DNA of 64,000 nt from NCBI RefSeq assembly GCF_023228165.1, contig NZ_JALOBS010000016.1:57330-121329 (forward strand). The letters run 5' to 3'. The notes below the pieces were generated by a model. That model was not told the origin of the DNA and ran no database searches. It worked only from the letters and a program-made list of their open reading frames with translations. This document shows positions 46,776 through 56,932 of this stretch, piece after piece (the first letter of the stretch is position 1; each line of letters begins with the position of its first letter). This DNA comes from Methylomonas sp. (GTDB lineage Bacteria > Pseudomonadota > Gammaproteobacteria > Methylococcales > Methylomonadaceae). Made by a program: the position numbers and the translations under genes.

Positions 46776-47577
46776 TTTGGCTAAATAACACTAATATTAG
46801 ACGTAGGTCGCCGCAGATGCAGTCGGTCGGCACGAAACCACCGATTCAATCCCGGTTATCGACGGCAGCATACCTGCCAAAATCGTTGCTTGGGTTGGTA
46901 ACCGCGGATCGCCGCGCTGGTCGGGGGCGCTGAATTTTTGTGACTTCGAGTCAAAGCCGCCTCGAAACGAAACTCCGGTAAATTCATGTGTGGCCGTTAG
47001 GGCTGCCAGTCCTGCCGTCAACGGCCGCCGGATACGCCGGGAGGCTGCATCCGCTAGCGGGTGCCGGCAATGGATGCCGTTAAGCCTTGGTGGCGTCGAT
47101 GATTTCATGCAGGGTTCGCAAACATCGCACCGACGGCCGCAAATTGCGCCGATAGCACGCGTCACCCAGCCTTCGGCAGACACCAAGATGGCTGGGCGGC
47201 AATGCGATGAATGCGGTGCGGGACCGAACAGGAATAGCCGGTAGTAACGCGGTTATGCAATCACAAACAATCGCAGCCAGGATGATATCGCCTTCGCTTG
47301 GCAAATCTCGGCGCCTCAATTCCCTCTCTTGCAGGCGGGGGTTAGGGTGAGGAGGGTTTAAAACAGGCATCTGGGGTGTTGCGTATAGCGCGACGTGATG
47401 AGCGCCCGGAGCAAATATATTCCGCATGAGCGGCAGTGCAGCGTTGTCGGCTGCAGGTATTTTTGGCGGTTTTAGAAAAAATCAGCAAACATTAACAAGC
47501 CGCCGCTCTTGACTGACGGCAACGGCCACAGCCCCTAGCGTTTTAGTGCTGAACATTCCTGAAAGCGGAGATTTTGC
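46776..47577. other. Intergenic region between sbcC and the HD-GYP gene
   Basis: About 800 bp with no supportable gene; open frames here on both strands lack protein character. It contains GCCGG/CCGGC-rich segments and an imperfect REP-like unit (CCCTCTCTTGCAGGCGGGGG, about 47323-47342) followed by GGTGAGGAGG. The last 100 bp must hold the promoter of the HD-GYP gene. Confidence 0.6.
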
Positions 47578-48666
47578 ATGCATAATTCACATATTCATTC
47601 CCCCGCTTTGGTGTTGGTTATAGATGACGACCCCTTTAATTTGAAATTATTTGATGCCCTGCTCAAGGCCAAGGGCTATGACACCTTGACGTGCGAGCGC
47701 GGCAAGGACGCCTTGTGGTTAGCGTCTGAGCGACGACCGGACATCATTCTGCTCGACATTATGATGCCGGAAATGGATGGTTTTGAAGTTGCTCGGCGCT
47801 TGAAATCCAGTCGTGAAACAGCCAATATCCCTCTAATCATGATTACCTCGCTGGAGGATAACCAGTCACGGCTAAAGGCGTTGGAAATGGGTGCGGAGGA
47901 GTTCCTAAACAAGCCGATAGATCCGACGGAACTGGCTATACGCGTCAAGAATCTTCTGAAGCTCAAGGAATACGCCAATTTCCTCGCTAGACATAATCGC
48001 CTTTTGGAATTGAAAGTCGCCTCGCGCACAGCGGAACTTGAATCCAGTTTTCGCGAAACCATTCTTACCCTGTCGAATGTAGCTGAATATAAGGACGATG
48101 AGACGTTCGCGCATGTCACGCGAGTCAGTCTCTATTGCGATGCGCTGTGTGAACAGATGGGGTTGACCGATACCTTTCGCAAATGCATTGTTCTGGCCGG
48201 CCCCATGCATGATATTGGAAAAATCGGTATTCCCGATGATATCTTAATGAAATCCGCTAGCCCTCTGTCCGACCATGAATGGAAGATTATGCGGACGCAT
48301 ACCGAGGTGGGCTGCAAAATTCTGCAACACGGTAAGTCGCTGCATTTGCGAATGGCTGCCGAAATTGCGCTCAATCATCATGAGCATTGGGACGGTAGCG
48401 GCTATCCCAACGGCAAACAAGGCGAGCAGATTCCGCTATCAGCCCGAATTATGCTCATCTGCGATCAATACGACGCCTTGCGCTCCAGTCGCCCCTATAA
48501 GCCGGCATTTGATCATCAGCAAGCTATGCAAATCATCATGGCGGGCGACCAGCGCACTCAGCCCTGTCATTTTGACCCAAGGATCTTGGCGGCTTTTGAG
48601 GTTTGTTCGGACAAATTGGCTGTCATTTTCGCCGAAAATGATGACGAGAGCTTGATCAGTCTGTGA
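47578..48666 (+). CDS. Response regulator with HD-GYP c-di-GMP phosphodiesterase domain
   Basis: A 362-residue protein: receiver (residues 10-125) with DDD acidic cluster and phosphorylation site Asp in IILLDIMMPEMDG, then an HD-GYP domain (170-340) with HDIGKIGIP, NHHEHWDGSGYP and the DQYDALRS segment. HD-GYP proteins degrade c-di-GMP. The active-site motifs are intact. It is transcribed toward, and ends 230 bp from, the REC-EAL gene at the end of the chemosensory operon on the other strand. Confidence 0.93.
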   Translation: MHNSHIHSPALVLVIDDDPFNLKLFDALLKAKGYDTLTCERGKDALWLASERRPDIILLDIMMPEMDGFEVARRLKSSRETANIPLIMITSLEDNQSRLKALEMGAEEFLNKPIDPTELAIRVKNLLKLKEYANFLARHNRLLELKVASRTAELESSFRETILTLSNVAEYKDDETFAHVTRVSLYCDALCEQMGLTDTFRKCIVLAGPMHDIGKIGIPDDILMKSASPLSDHEWKIMRTHTEVGCKILQHGKSLHLRMAAEIALNHHEHWDGSGYPNGKQGEQIPLSARIMLICDQYDALRSSRPYKPAFDHQQAMQIIMAGDQRTQPCHFDPRILAAFEVCSDKLAVIFAENDDESLISL

Positions 48667-48897
48667 TATTCCGCCATGCTGCCTTATGAACCTTGGGATG
48701 CCGCCGAAAGCAACGTCCGTGAAACGATAAAGCAGAACTAGCGCTGACGGTGGTTATTGCCGATGGCGAAGCGCATTGGATGAGGCGGGCCATGGATTCT
48801 CTAATGGATGAGCCGGCGGGGTCGCTCGCTATTTTACAAAATGTCCGGATTAGCGGTTGCTATCCAGATGGCGAAAATTTTCTTCGGCTCCTGGACG

Positions 48898-50118
48898 TTA
48901 GCAGCACGCATCGGGTGGTTCGATGAGTTGGTTAAAATTGGCCTCCCATGCGTTGATCCAGTCGGGAATTTCGCTTGCCGGCATGGGTTTCGCAATGTAA
49001 TAACCTTGTGCCAAGTCGCAGCCGCTGTTGCGCAAAAACGCCCAGTCCTCATGTGTTTCAACCCCTTCAGCCACCGTTTCCATGTCCAGCTGCTGAGCCA
49101 AGCCCAGGCTGGCGTTAAAAATGGCGCTGAGCGTCTTGTCCTTAGCCATGCCATGGACGAAGCCCCGATCTATTTTGAGTTCGTTAAAAGGGATGTCGCG
49201 TAGCTGGGTGAGGGTGGAATGACCGGTGCCGAAGTCGTCTATCGACAACCTGAAGCGCTTCAGGCGCAACCGGGTAAGAATTTCCAGCGGCGCCGACAGA
49301 TTTTTCATCAGTCGGCTTTCGGTCACTTCCAGTACGATGTCGTTTGGCGAGATGTCAATTGCGCAGATGGCGGCTGTAATTTCATCCACAAATGCCAGGG
49401 TGTTGAGATTGTCCATGGAAATATTGATCGCCACTCGCAAATATAGGCCCTCGGCTTGCCAATCCCTGGTCTGGGCAAAGGCCATTCCGACAATACCCCG
49501 AGTCAGATCGTCGATCAGCCCGTGCTCCTCGGCTACACAGATGAATTGGTCGGGAAACACCATGCCGTCCTTGGGATGATGCCACCGAACCAGCGACTCG
49601 ACGCCTTCCACCTTGCCGGTTGCCAGATTCACCTTGGGCTGGTAGTGCAGAATCAGTTCGTCGTTGGCAATTGCCGCGCGCACCGCCTCAACGGGGTAAA
49701 CTTTTCTGAGCGATCTGGTCCGGCTTTGGCTTGGCGGCATCCAGTTCTGAAGCATCTCCGACAATTCACTGGGATTGATGGGTTTGCGCAAATGACCGAG
49801 CGTATGAATTTTATGGGCATTTACCAACTTTTCGGCAGTCTGCAACATGCGTTCGTCCTCGCCGCTCACCAGGATCAGATAACCGGCATAATGCCTTTCC
49901 ACCAAGTGGCGCATAAACTCGATACCGTCCATTTCCGGCATGTTGAGATCCAGTAGGATCAGATCGGGCGGATTGTCGAACGTCTCCAGTGCGGCCCAGC
50001 CGTTATCGCAGCTGGTCACACGGCGATAGCCCAGGGTATTCAGCAGATGCCCAATCAGTTTGAGCATAAATGGATCGTCATCAATCACCAGAATCTTGAT
50101 GGCAGCTTTAACAGTCAT
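48898..50118 (-). CDS. Response regulator with EAL c-di-GMP phosphodiesterase domain
   Basis: A 406-residue protein: receiver (5-125; Asp in LILLDLNMPEMDG) followed by an EAL domain (about 150-395). The signature reads ESL in place of EAL, keeping the catalytic Glu; DDFGTGHS, LKIDRGF and AEGVET are conserved, so activity is likely. It lies 11 bp downstream of the hybrid kinase gene at the end of the chemosensory operon, the place WspR (a GGDEF cyclase) takes in Wsp systems. It would lower c-di-GMP rather than raise it. Confidence 0.93.
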   Translation of the reverse strand: MTVKAAIKILVIDDDPFMLKLIGHLLNTLGYRRVTSCDNGWAALETFDNPPDLILLDLNMPEMDGIEFMRHLVERHYAGYLILVSGEDERMLQTAEKLVNAHKIHTLGHLRKPINPSELSEMLQNWMPPSQSRTRSLRKVYPVEAVRAAIANDELILHYQPKVNLATGKVEGVESLVRWHHPKDGMVFPDQFICVAEEHGLIDDLTRGIVGMAFAQTRDWQAEGLYLRVAINISMDNLNTLAFVDEITAAICAIDISPNDIVLEVTESRLMKNLSAPLEILTRLRLKRFRLSIDDFGTGHSTLTQLRDIPFNELKIDRGFVHGMAKDKTLSAIFNASLGLAQQLDMETVAEGVETHEDWAFLRNSGCDLAQGYYIAKPMPASEIPDWINAWEANFNQLIEPPDACC

Positions 50119-50129
50119 GGTTTTTTCTC

Positions 50130-53100
50130 CTATTGATTTCCTGGTGATTGCAGTTCCGGATAGGTCACCAAGTAAGCCTCAACAGCAGCCATTTCCGTCT
50201 CGAAGCGGCGCAGCAACGTCGCCAATACTTCATGCTGGCCGAATTTGCCGGCCTGTTCCATTTCCGCGCACAGCTCTCCCAGCGCCAGGGCGCCGACCGA
50301 GCGCGCCGAGGATTTCAGTCGGTGTGCCAGTTCGCCCATCTGTGCCGCCTGTCCTCGCTCGGCAACGGCCTTCAGCTCTTCGGCAGTCTTCATCGCGCCA
50401 AGGCGAAACTCGTGCAGAAAGTCGTTGATTACCGCCGGATCGTCGCCCACCAACGCTTTGAGCACGTTCACGTCCACCGGTTTCGTCACCGTCGCCGATG
50501 AAGGGGCTGAATCAGCCAAATTCGGGTCCGCTCCGGAATCGGCCGGCAGCCATTTCTCCAGTATGGCTTTCAGTTGCGCCAGTTGCACCGGTTTGCTCAA
50601 ATAATCGTCCATGCCGAGGGCTTGGCAGCGGTCGGCTTCTCCTTTGAGTGCATTGGCGGTCAGCGCCACGATAGGGATGCGTTGGGCGTCCTGCTCCAAG
50701 TCACGGATGGCGGTGGCTAGCTCATATCCGTCCATTTTCGGCATGTGCAGGTCGGTGAGCAGCAGCGCGTAGTCGCCGCTCCGCCAGTTATCCAGCGCCT
50801 GGCGGCCGTTATCGACCACGTCGGCGGCAAACCCCAGTAGCGCGAGTTGGCGTAGGATCACTTTCTGGTTGGTTTCGTTATCCTCGGCCACCAGGATCAA
50901 CCGACCCTGGCGTAGGGCCGCTGCGCGCGAGGGCGGGCTGAATTCCGCTTCAGACCTGCAGGGTGCGGTTGGTGCTAACTCGTCCTGTATCCGCCCGGCG
51001 GCGATGGCTACTGCCGTGAGCACGCCCAGTTGTGTCAGCACATTACTATCCACCTGCACAATGCCGGTGTCTTCCAGTCGCGGCTTGCGGCGCTGGCCGC
51101 GTTTAATCACCACGAAACGGATGTCTTGCGGCAAGCGAGCGATGGCGCGCAGTTCGTCCAAGGGCAGTGCCACGCTTCCGGCATCGAGAATCCACACCTC
51201 AACAGATGAGTGCTCGGACCTACCCCGGTCGCAGGCCGTCAGCATATTGGGCACTTGCTCGACCGTTGCGCCATAATGGGCAAGGTAAACAGCGATATCG
51301 CCGGCCATTCCTTGCGGGTCGCCGATCACCAGGCACGATAATCCGGCGATAGGCGATGCCTCGGCATCAGCTTTGGCGGGTAGCGGCACCAAGGGCAGGC
51401 GCACGCAGAAGGTGGTACCCTGGTCAGGTGCGCTCTGTACGGAGATTTCGCCGCCCATAAGATTGATCAGATGACGGGAAATGGCCAGCCCAAGTCCGGT
51501 ACCGCCAAAGCGCCTTGTGGTTGAGGCGTCTGCCTGGGTGAACGGGGTGAACAAACCCGACTGGGTGGCGGCATTCATGCCAATGCCGTTGTCGGTAATG
51601 CGAAGTTCCACCACGATCCGGTCCGGGCCGTGTTCGACCAGTACTACACGCACCGATACCTGGCCGGCATGTTCGAGGCCGGAGGAAAACTTGATGGCGT
51701 TATTAATCAGGTTGATTAACACTTGACGCAAACGCCCCGCATCGCCGAACACCTTTGCCGGGAGTGCCGGATCGGTGAATAGGGTAAGTTCCACCTTTTT
51801 CTTCGCTGCAAGCCGATCCAGCATGGTACAGGCCTTTTCCACCACCTCGGCTACCGAAATCGGTACCTTTTCGAGCTCCAGCTTGCCGGCTTCGATCTTG
51901 GAAAAATCGAGAATGTCGTCGATGATATCCAGCAGAGCGTATGCCGATTCGCGTATCAGGTTGACCATTTCCACCTGATAACCCTTGAGGCTGCTCTGGT
52001 GCAGCACGTCGACCATGCCGATGACGCCGTTCATGGGTGTGCGGATCTCGTGGCTCATGGCGGCGAGAAAAGCGGATTTGGCTGTGTTGGCTTGTTGCGC
52101 TTCGTTCATGGCGGCGATGATTTGCAGTTCGGCTTGTTTGCGTGCCGTAATGTCTCGCACGATGCCGGTAAAGCGGCGCTGCTCGCCCAGTCGCATCTCG
52201 CTCAGCGCCAGTTCCAGCGAAAAGCTGCCGCCATCCTTGCGCCGCCCGGTGACTTCGCGTCCGCCGCCGCTGGCGCGGGCTTCATGCACACTGAGTTTGG
52301 AATCGGGCATCAGCATCGAGAGGTTCTGCCCGATGAGCTCGGTCGCGGAATAGCCGAACAGGCGTTCGGCCGCGGGATTGAAGGACTCGATGGTGCCAAG
52401 CTCGTCAATAGTGATAATACCGTCTACTACGGTTTCGTGAATCGCATGCAGGCGTGCGGCGCTGTCGCGCAACTGATCCGCGGCCTGTTTGCGCTCGGTA
52501 ATGTCGCGCAGAAAGGCACTGAAAAAGACGGTATCGTCATGATGGATAGCCGTTATAGCCAGTTCGACCGGAAATTCGCTGCCATTCGCCCGTATGGCGG
52601 TCACTTCAACCTGTCGTCCCAGCAGCGAACCTTCCCCGGTTTTTAAAAAGCGCCCGAGTCCTTGCCAATGCGATGCGCGCAGAGTGGGTGGAATGATCAA
52701 GTCGGCCAGCGGTTTGCCCACTGCCTCCGCATGCGTATAGCCGAACATTTGTTCGGCTCTGGGGTTCCAGTCCAGCACCATTCCCTGCGTATCCATGCTG
52801 ACGATGGCGTCCAGCGCCGCGTCCAGAACGGTTTGCAGGCGTTGCTCGTTGGCGCGCAGCGCCTGTTGGGCCATGTTCAGTTCCCGGTTTTTCTGAATGG
52901 CGGCTTCGTAGGTGGAGAGCAGCAGGGTGATGATCTGCAGGCGGTCATTGGAAATGAAATGCTGCTGACCGTTGAAGAATATTTTTACGCCTATGCCGAT
53001 CTGCTCGGCTTGGTAGACTTCGCTATTAAGCAGTATAAGCTTGACCCGGTTAACCAGGTCGCTTTCGTCATAGGGTTTGAGGATAAAGCTGTCGGCACCG

Positions 53101-53414
53101 CATTCCAGGCCGCGAATCACGTCCTGTGAGTCGGATAGCGATGTCACCAGGATCACCGGCACACCCTTCAGGTTTTCGTCGGATTTGATCGACTTGCACA
53201 AGTCGTAGCCATCCATCTCCGGCATGACGACGTCGCTGACGACCAAATCCGGCTTGTGCGCTTGCGCCTCCGCCAGCGCGTGCCTACCGTTGGCGGCGGC
53301 GGTCACCCGATAGCCCTGCTGTTCGAGCAGATAGCGCAGTTGTTCGGCCTGGGTGGGACTGTCCTCGGCGATCAGGATGTTGATACTGTTGAGCGGGTTT
53401 GTTGTGGGTGTCAT
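50130..53414 (-). CDS. Hybrid histidine kinase: REC-PAS-PAS-HisKA-HATPase-REC-Hpt
   Basis: A 1094-residue soluble kinase with no membrane segments. Order: N-terminal receiver (about 13-128), a helical linker, two PAS domains (about 190-310 and 320-440), HisKA (AMSHEIRTPMNG near 465), HATPase (N box NLINNAIKFS; G boxes ITDNGIG and GGTGLGLAIS), a second receiver (LLTDLHMPKMDG near 905) and a C-terminal Hpt (AHRLKSSARSVGA). Phosphate could pass from the MCP-CheA complex through the N-terminal receiver. The likely target is the adjacent REC-EAL protein, 11 bp downstream. Confidence 0.93.
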   Translation of the reverse strand: MTPTTNPLNSINILIAEDSPTQAEQLRYLLEQQGYRVTAAANGRHALAEAQAHKPDLVVSDVVMPEMDGYDLCKSIKSDENLKGVPVILVTSLSDSQDVIRGLECGADSFILKPYDESDLVNRVKLILLNSEVYQAEQIGIGVKIFFNGQQHFISNDRLQIITLLLSTYEAAIQKNRELNMAQQALRANEQRLQTVLDAALDAIVSMDTQGMVLDWNPRAEQMFGYTHAEAVGKPLADLIIPPTLRASHWQGLGRFLKTGEGSLLGRQVEVTAIRANGSEFPVELAITAIHHDDTVFFSAFLRDITERKQAADQLRDSAARLHAIHETVVDGIITIDELGTIESFNPAAERLFGYSATELIGQNLSMLMPDSKLSVHEARASGGGREVTGRRKDGGSFSLELALSEMRLGEQRRFTGIVRDITARKQAELQIIAAMNEAQQANTAKSAFLAAMSHEIRTPMNGVIGMVDVLHQSSLKGYQVEMVNLIRESAYALLDIIDDILDFSKIEAGKLELEKVPISVAEVVEKACTMLDRLAAKKKVELTLFTDPALPAKVFGDAGRLRQVLINLINNAIKFSSGLEHAGQVSVRVVLVEHGPDRIVVELRITDNGIGMNAATQSGLFTPFTQADASTTRRFGGTGLGLAISRHLINLMGGEISVQSAPDQGTTFCVRLPLVPLPAKADAEASPIAGLSCLVIGDPQGMAGDIAVYLAHYGATVEQVPNMLTACDRGRSEHSSVEVWILDAGSVALPLDELRAIARLPQDIRFVVIKRGQRRKPRLEDTGIVQVDSNVLTQLGVLTAVAIAAGRIQDELAPTAPCRSEAEFSPPSRAAALRQGRLILVAEDNETNQKVILRQLALLGFAADVVDNGRQALDNWRSGDYALLLTDLHMPKMDGYELATAIRDLEQDAQRIPIVALTANALKGEADRCQALGMDDYLSKPVQLAQLKAILEKWLPADSGADPNLADSAPSSATVTKPVDVNVLKALVGDDPAVINDFLHEFRLGAMKTAEELKAVAERGQAAQMGELAHRLKSSARSVGALALGELCAEMEQAGKFGQHEVLATLLRRFETEMAAVEAYLVTYPELQSPGNQ

Positions 53415-53431
53415 GGCCTAAGTTCCTCTTA

Positions 53432-54529
53432 CTATTTGTGCATCGCCAAGTTTGCCAACACCGCGGCGATCTTGTCCGGCGCCAGTACATAGGAGGCAGC
53501 GCCGAGGCTAATGGCCTCGCCCGGCATGCCGTGTACCACGGAGCTTTCCTTATCCTGGGCAATGGTAATCGCGCCTTGCGTTTTCATCAATCCGAGCTCG
53601 ACGGCGCCATCCTTGCCCATCCCCGTCAACAGAATACCGATTGCCCTTGCGCCGTAAGCGGCGGCCACCGAGCGAAATAGGTACGACACCGACGGACAAT
53701 GGCCGTTCTCCGCATTATTCGCGATCAAGGCAATACGGCCGCTACTGTTTACCGCCGCCTGATAGCCGGTCGGCACGATGTAGGCCCGGCCCGGCAGCAT
53801 GGCTTCACCGGACGCGGCCGCGCGAATCGGGAATCCGGTGGATTCGCTCAGCCATTCGACCAGTCCATCGGTAAAGCCTTGTGCGATATGCTGAACGACA
53901 ATGACGGGCACGGACAAATCCCTGGGCAGCGCGGAGAATATCTGCTGCAATACCAGCGGTCCGCCGGTGGAGGTGCCTATGGCTACCAGCCGAATATCGT
54001 GCGGCAGGGAAACGACGCAGGGCGGCATCGCCGTTAAAATAACCTCATTGACCGTTTTTGCCTGTGCGCCGTGCCGCGTCCAGCGTCGGACGACCTTGAT
54101 CTCAGCCATCAGCTTGACGGTCTGCACCAATTCCCTAGTGGTCGATGCATGATCCGGATGACCGATGCCGGCCGGCTTTTTGACGGCCGCCAGCGCACCG
54201 GCGTCCAGCGCCGCAAGCGTTGTGCTTATTCCATCCGTCAGCGCGGTGTCGGTTACGATGACTATGGGGGTGGGGAAAAGCTCCATAATAGCGCGTGTCG
54301 CGGCATAGCCGTCCATTTTCGGCATATTGACGTCCATGGTGATGACGTCGGGCTGTTGCTGCCTGACGGCTGCCAGCGCCTCCTCTCCGTTGCTGGCGGT
54401 ACCGATGACCTGGATTTCCTGATCCGAGGCGAATAGATAGACCAGAAATTCGCGCACCGTGGGCGAATCCTCGACAACCAGCAACCTGATCGGGGGGCGG
54501 TTTTCCTGGTTCGATGGACGATTAGTCAT
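53432..54529 (-). CDS. cheB: Chemotaxis-type methylesterase CheB (WspF-like)
   Basis: A 365-residue CheB: receiver (residues 12-120; Asp in VITMDVNMPKMDG) and methylesterase domain with catalytic Ser (IGTSTGGP), His (VQHIAQGF) and Asp (GMGKDGAVELG). It removes methyl groups from the MCPs and resets the sensor, opposing CheR. The ATG at 54529 follows GGAGCCGAAGG. It is separated from cheA by 166 bp. Confidence 0.95.
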   Translation of the reverse strand: MTNRPSNQENRPPIRLLVVEDSPTVREFLVYLFASDQEIQVIGTASNGEEALAAVRQQQPDVITMDVNMPKMDGYAATRAIMELFPTPIVIVTDTALTDGISTTLAALDAGALAAVKKPAGIGHPDHASTTRELVQTVKLMAEIKVVRRWTRHGAQAKTVNEVILTAMPPCVVSLPHDIRLVAIGTSTGGPLVLQQIFSALPRDLSVPVIVVQHIAQGFTDGLVEWLSESTGFPIRAAASGEAMLPGRAYIVPTGYQAAVNSSGRIALIANNAENGHCPSVSYLFRSVAAAYGARAIGILLTGMGKDGAVELGLMKTQGAITIAQDKESSVVHGMPGEAISLGAASYVLAPDKIAAVLANLAMHK

Positions 54530-54695
54530 CCTTCGGCTCCTTGCAGAATGTCAACCACGATCTGAAAACCACATTTCTATTCCGCAGCAGGCCCAACCTT
54601 CTGAATTCTCCTGGAGTTCGGGGCGCCGCAAGCTGCCGTTTCATGATTCTCAACATTTTATTCCCGTGTTCCTGGAGGATCGTAGCGTTTTATAG

Positions 54696-56921
54696 TTAAA
54701 TCAGCCTGCGCACCACTTCCAGCAGGTTGCTCTGCTCGAAGCTGCGTTTGACGATATAGGCATTGGCGCCCACCTCGATGCCATGCTCGCGGTCTTCGCG
54801 CGATTCGAGGGCGGTAACCAGCACCACCGGCAGATCGGCCTGCTGTTTGTCGCCACGGATTTTTTTGGTCAGTTCGAAACCGTTCATGCGCGGCATGTCC
54901 ACGTCGGACACCACCAAGTCGAATTTCTTGCTGCGCAACTGGGTCCAGCCGTCGATGCCGTCCACCGCCGTGCTGACCCGGTAGCCGGCCAGCTCGAGGA
55001 TGCCTTTGATCAGGCTGCGTGCGGTGATCGAGTCTTCCACTACCAGCACGGATGATTCCTCGCCGGTTTTTTCCGTATCTGCCGCGGTCGTTAGCCGGGC
55101 TTTGCCGGCCGGCGCCAGCTGCGCGGATTTCATCAGGTCGGTGACATTGAGTATAGGTACGGCCTTGCCCGAACCCAGTATAGTCGCTGCCGCGACATTG
55201 CGTACCCGGGACAGTTGGCGGCCGAGGCTTTTGACCAGCACCTCCTGCTCGCCCAGCACTTCATCCACCACAAAGGCGATGCGCATTCCCGTCGCGGTTA
55301 GCACGACCACCTGATAAAGTCCGGTTTCGGCCTTTTGCCGGCATGGCACACCCAGCAGGTCGCCGAGCCATACCATTGACAACGTGGCCTGCTCGAGCCG
55401 AATGGTGGGGCGATTTTCCACGGTTTGTACGACATCTTCATGCACTCTGATGCTTTGCTCGACATTAGTGATCGGCAATACGAACAGCTGATCGTCCAGA
55501 CGTACAATGATGCCGCGATAGGTGGTCAGCGTGAGCGGCAGCACGATACGGAAGGTGGTGCCGGCACCGGGGCGGGTTTCGACACGGACATCGCCTCCCA
55601 GTTTGTCCGCTTTCTCGCGCACGATGGCTAAACCAAGGCCACGCCCCGAGACTTCGGTAATGATTGGGCTGGTAGAAATCCCGGATTGGTACATCAATGC
55701 TAATGCAGCGTGCTCGTCCAGCCGGGACGCGGTATCCTGGTCCAGCAGGCCCAAGCGCTCGGCTGTGGCTTTCAGCTTGGCAATGTCTATCCCCACGCCG
55801 TCGTCCGATATTTTGATTTCCACCCGGTTGCCGCTGCGAGGCGCAATAGTTATGTCGATGTTACCGCGCGCGGGCTTGTCGCGGAGCCTCCGCTGCTCCG
55901 GTTTCTCGATGCCGTGGTCGACGCAATTGCGTAGCAGATGAATCAACGGGGCCTTGAATTCCTCCAGTATCCGGCGGTCGGCCTCGAGTTCGGCGCCATG
56001 GATTTCCAAATCGATTTCCTTGCCGCTGTCGCTGGCAAGATCGCTGACCAGCCTGGGGAGTATTTCCATTAAGGTCGAAAACGGCAGCATCAGGATATGC
56101 TTCATCCCCTCCAGCAGGTCGTCCACCATTTTTCCCAACAAACGCTGATCCTGGCGAGCTGATTTCTCCATGGCGTCCAGTTGATAGGTCAGGTCTTTCA
56201 GGAATACAGTATTCTGTTCGAGGTGTTCCAGCCATTGCGGCTGCGATGCCGTGGCACTATAAAAATCCGGGTGGCGCGTGCGGATGTTGGTCCATGATTT
56301 ACTTCTGCTGGCGACCTGTGCCTGAATCTCGCTTAGGTCGCGAAGACGTTGCTCTGACAGCAGCTTGGCCGAAAGCAGCTCCTCCGCTTGCAGGAAAACC
56401 GCATCCAGTTTTTCGCTGGCCACTCTAACCGTTCCGATTTGCGGCGACTTTTCCTCCGGCAAGTTGCGGGATGTCGCCACGACGGTGGCGCTAGGCGAGG
56501 GCAGGGCGTCCGCCTCCGGTTGTGCCGTTATCGGTGTGTCCGCTGGCATTGCGGTCCGCGCTACTACCGGCTTTGGCTCGGTCTGCAACGCGGCAATTTG
56601 ATCACCCAGGCGACGGATTTCCTGGTGCAGAGTGACGAACAGCGTGGCGGTCAGGGGAAGCTGTTTGCTTTTCATTGCAGCGAAGGTACTTTCCAGCGAC
56701 TGACACGCGGCTTCGATTTGCGTGAGTTTCACCGAGCGGGCGGCGCCCTTCAGGCTGTGCGCTTCGCGGAAGATCGTCTCGACGATTTTGGCCTGCGTGA
56801 CTTCGTCAGAGGCTTTCTCGAGTTCGGCGACGCCGGAAAACAGGGCGTCGAGATGTTCCTGCGCCTCGGTCATGAAGGTGGCGAGGAGTCGCTTGAGGAA
56901 GGCATGATTTGTGTCGGCCAT
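54696..56921 (-). CDS. cheA: Hybrid chemotaxis kinase CheA with C-terminal receiver (WspE-like)
   Basis: A 741-residue kinase: Hpt (H at AHSLKGAARS, about residue 53), no recognisable P2, dimerisation and HATPase domain (NCVDHGIE, DDGVGIDIA, SGRGLGLAIV), CheW domain (about 470-600) and a receiver (LVVSDVDMPRMNG near 665). The fused receiver and absent P2 match WspE rather than the flagellar CheA. It gets signals from the MCPs through the CheW proteins and would phosphorylate CheB and a response regulator. Confidence 0.95.
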   Translation of the reverse strand: MADTNHAFLKRLLATFMTEAQEHLDALFSGVAELEKASDEVTQAKIVETIFREAHSLKGAARSVKLTQIEAACQSLESTFAAMKSKQLPLTATLFVTLHQEIRRLGDQIAALQTEPKPVVARTAMPADTPITAQPEADALPSPSATVVATSRNLPEEKSPQIGTVRVASEKLDAVFLQAEELLSAKLLSEQRLRDLSEIQAQVASRSKSWTNIRTRHPDFYSATASQPQWLEHLEQNTVFLKDLTYQLDAMEKSARQDQRLLGKMVDDLLEGMKHILMLPFSTLMEILPRLVSDLASDSGKEIDLEIHGAELEADRRILEEFKAPLIHLLRNCVDHGIEKPEQRRLRDKPARGNIDITIAPRSGNRVEIKISDDGVGIDIAKLKATAERLGLLDQDTASRLDEHAALALMYQSGISTSPIITEVSGRGLGLAIVREKADKLGGDVRVETRPGAGTTFRIVLPLTLTTYRGIIVRLDDQLFVLPITNVEQSIRVHEDVVQTVENRPTIRLEQATLSMVWLGDLLGVPCRQKAETGLYQVVVLTATGMRIAFVVDEVLGEQEVLVKSLGRQLSRVRNVAAATILGSGKAVPILNVTDLMKSAQLAPAGKARLTTAADTEKTGEESSVLVVEDSITARSLIKGILELAGYRVSTAVDGIDGWTQLRSKKFDLVVSDVDMPRMNGFELTKKIRGDKQQADLPVVLVTALESREDREHGIEVGANAYIVKRSFEQSNLLEVVRRLI

Positions 56922-56932
56922 CGGGTATCTCC

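Noticed and set aside
46797..47427. Open frames in both directions between sbcC and the HD-GYP gene
   Set aside because: Composition is repeat-like (GCCGG/CCGGC runs), no ribosome sites or domains.
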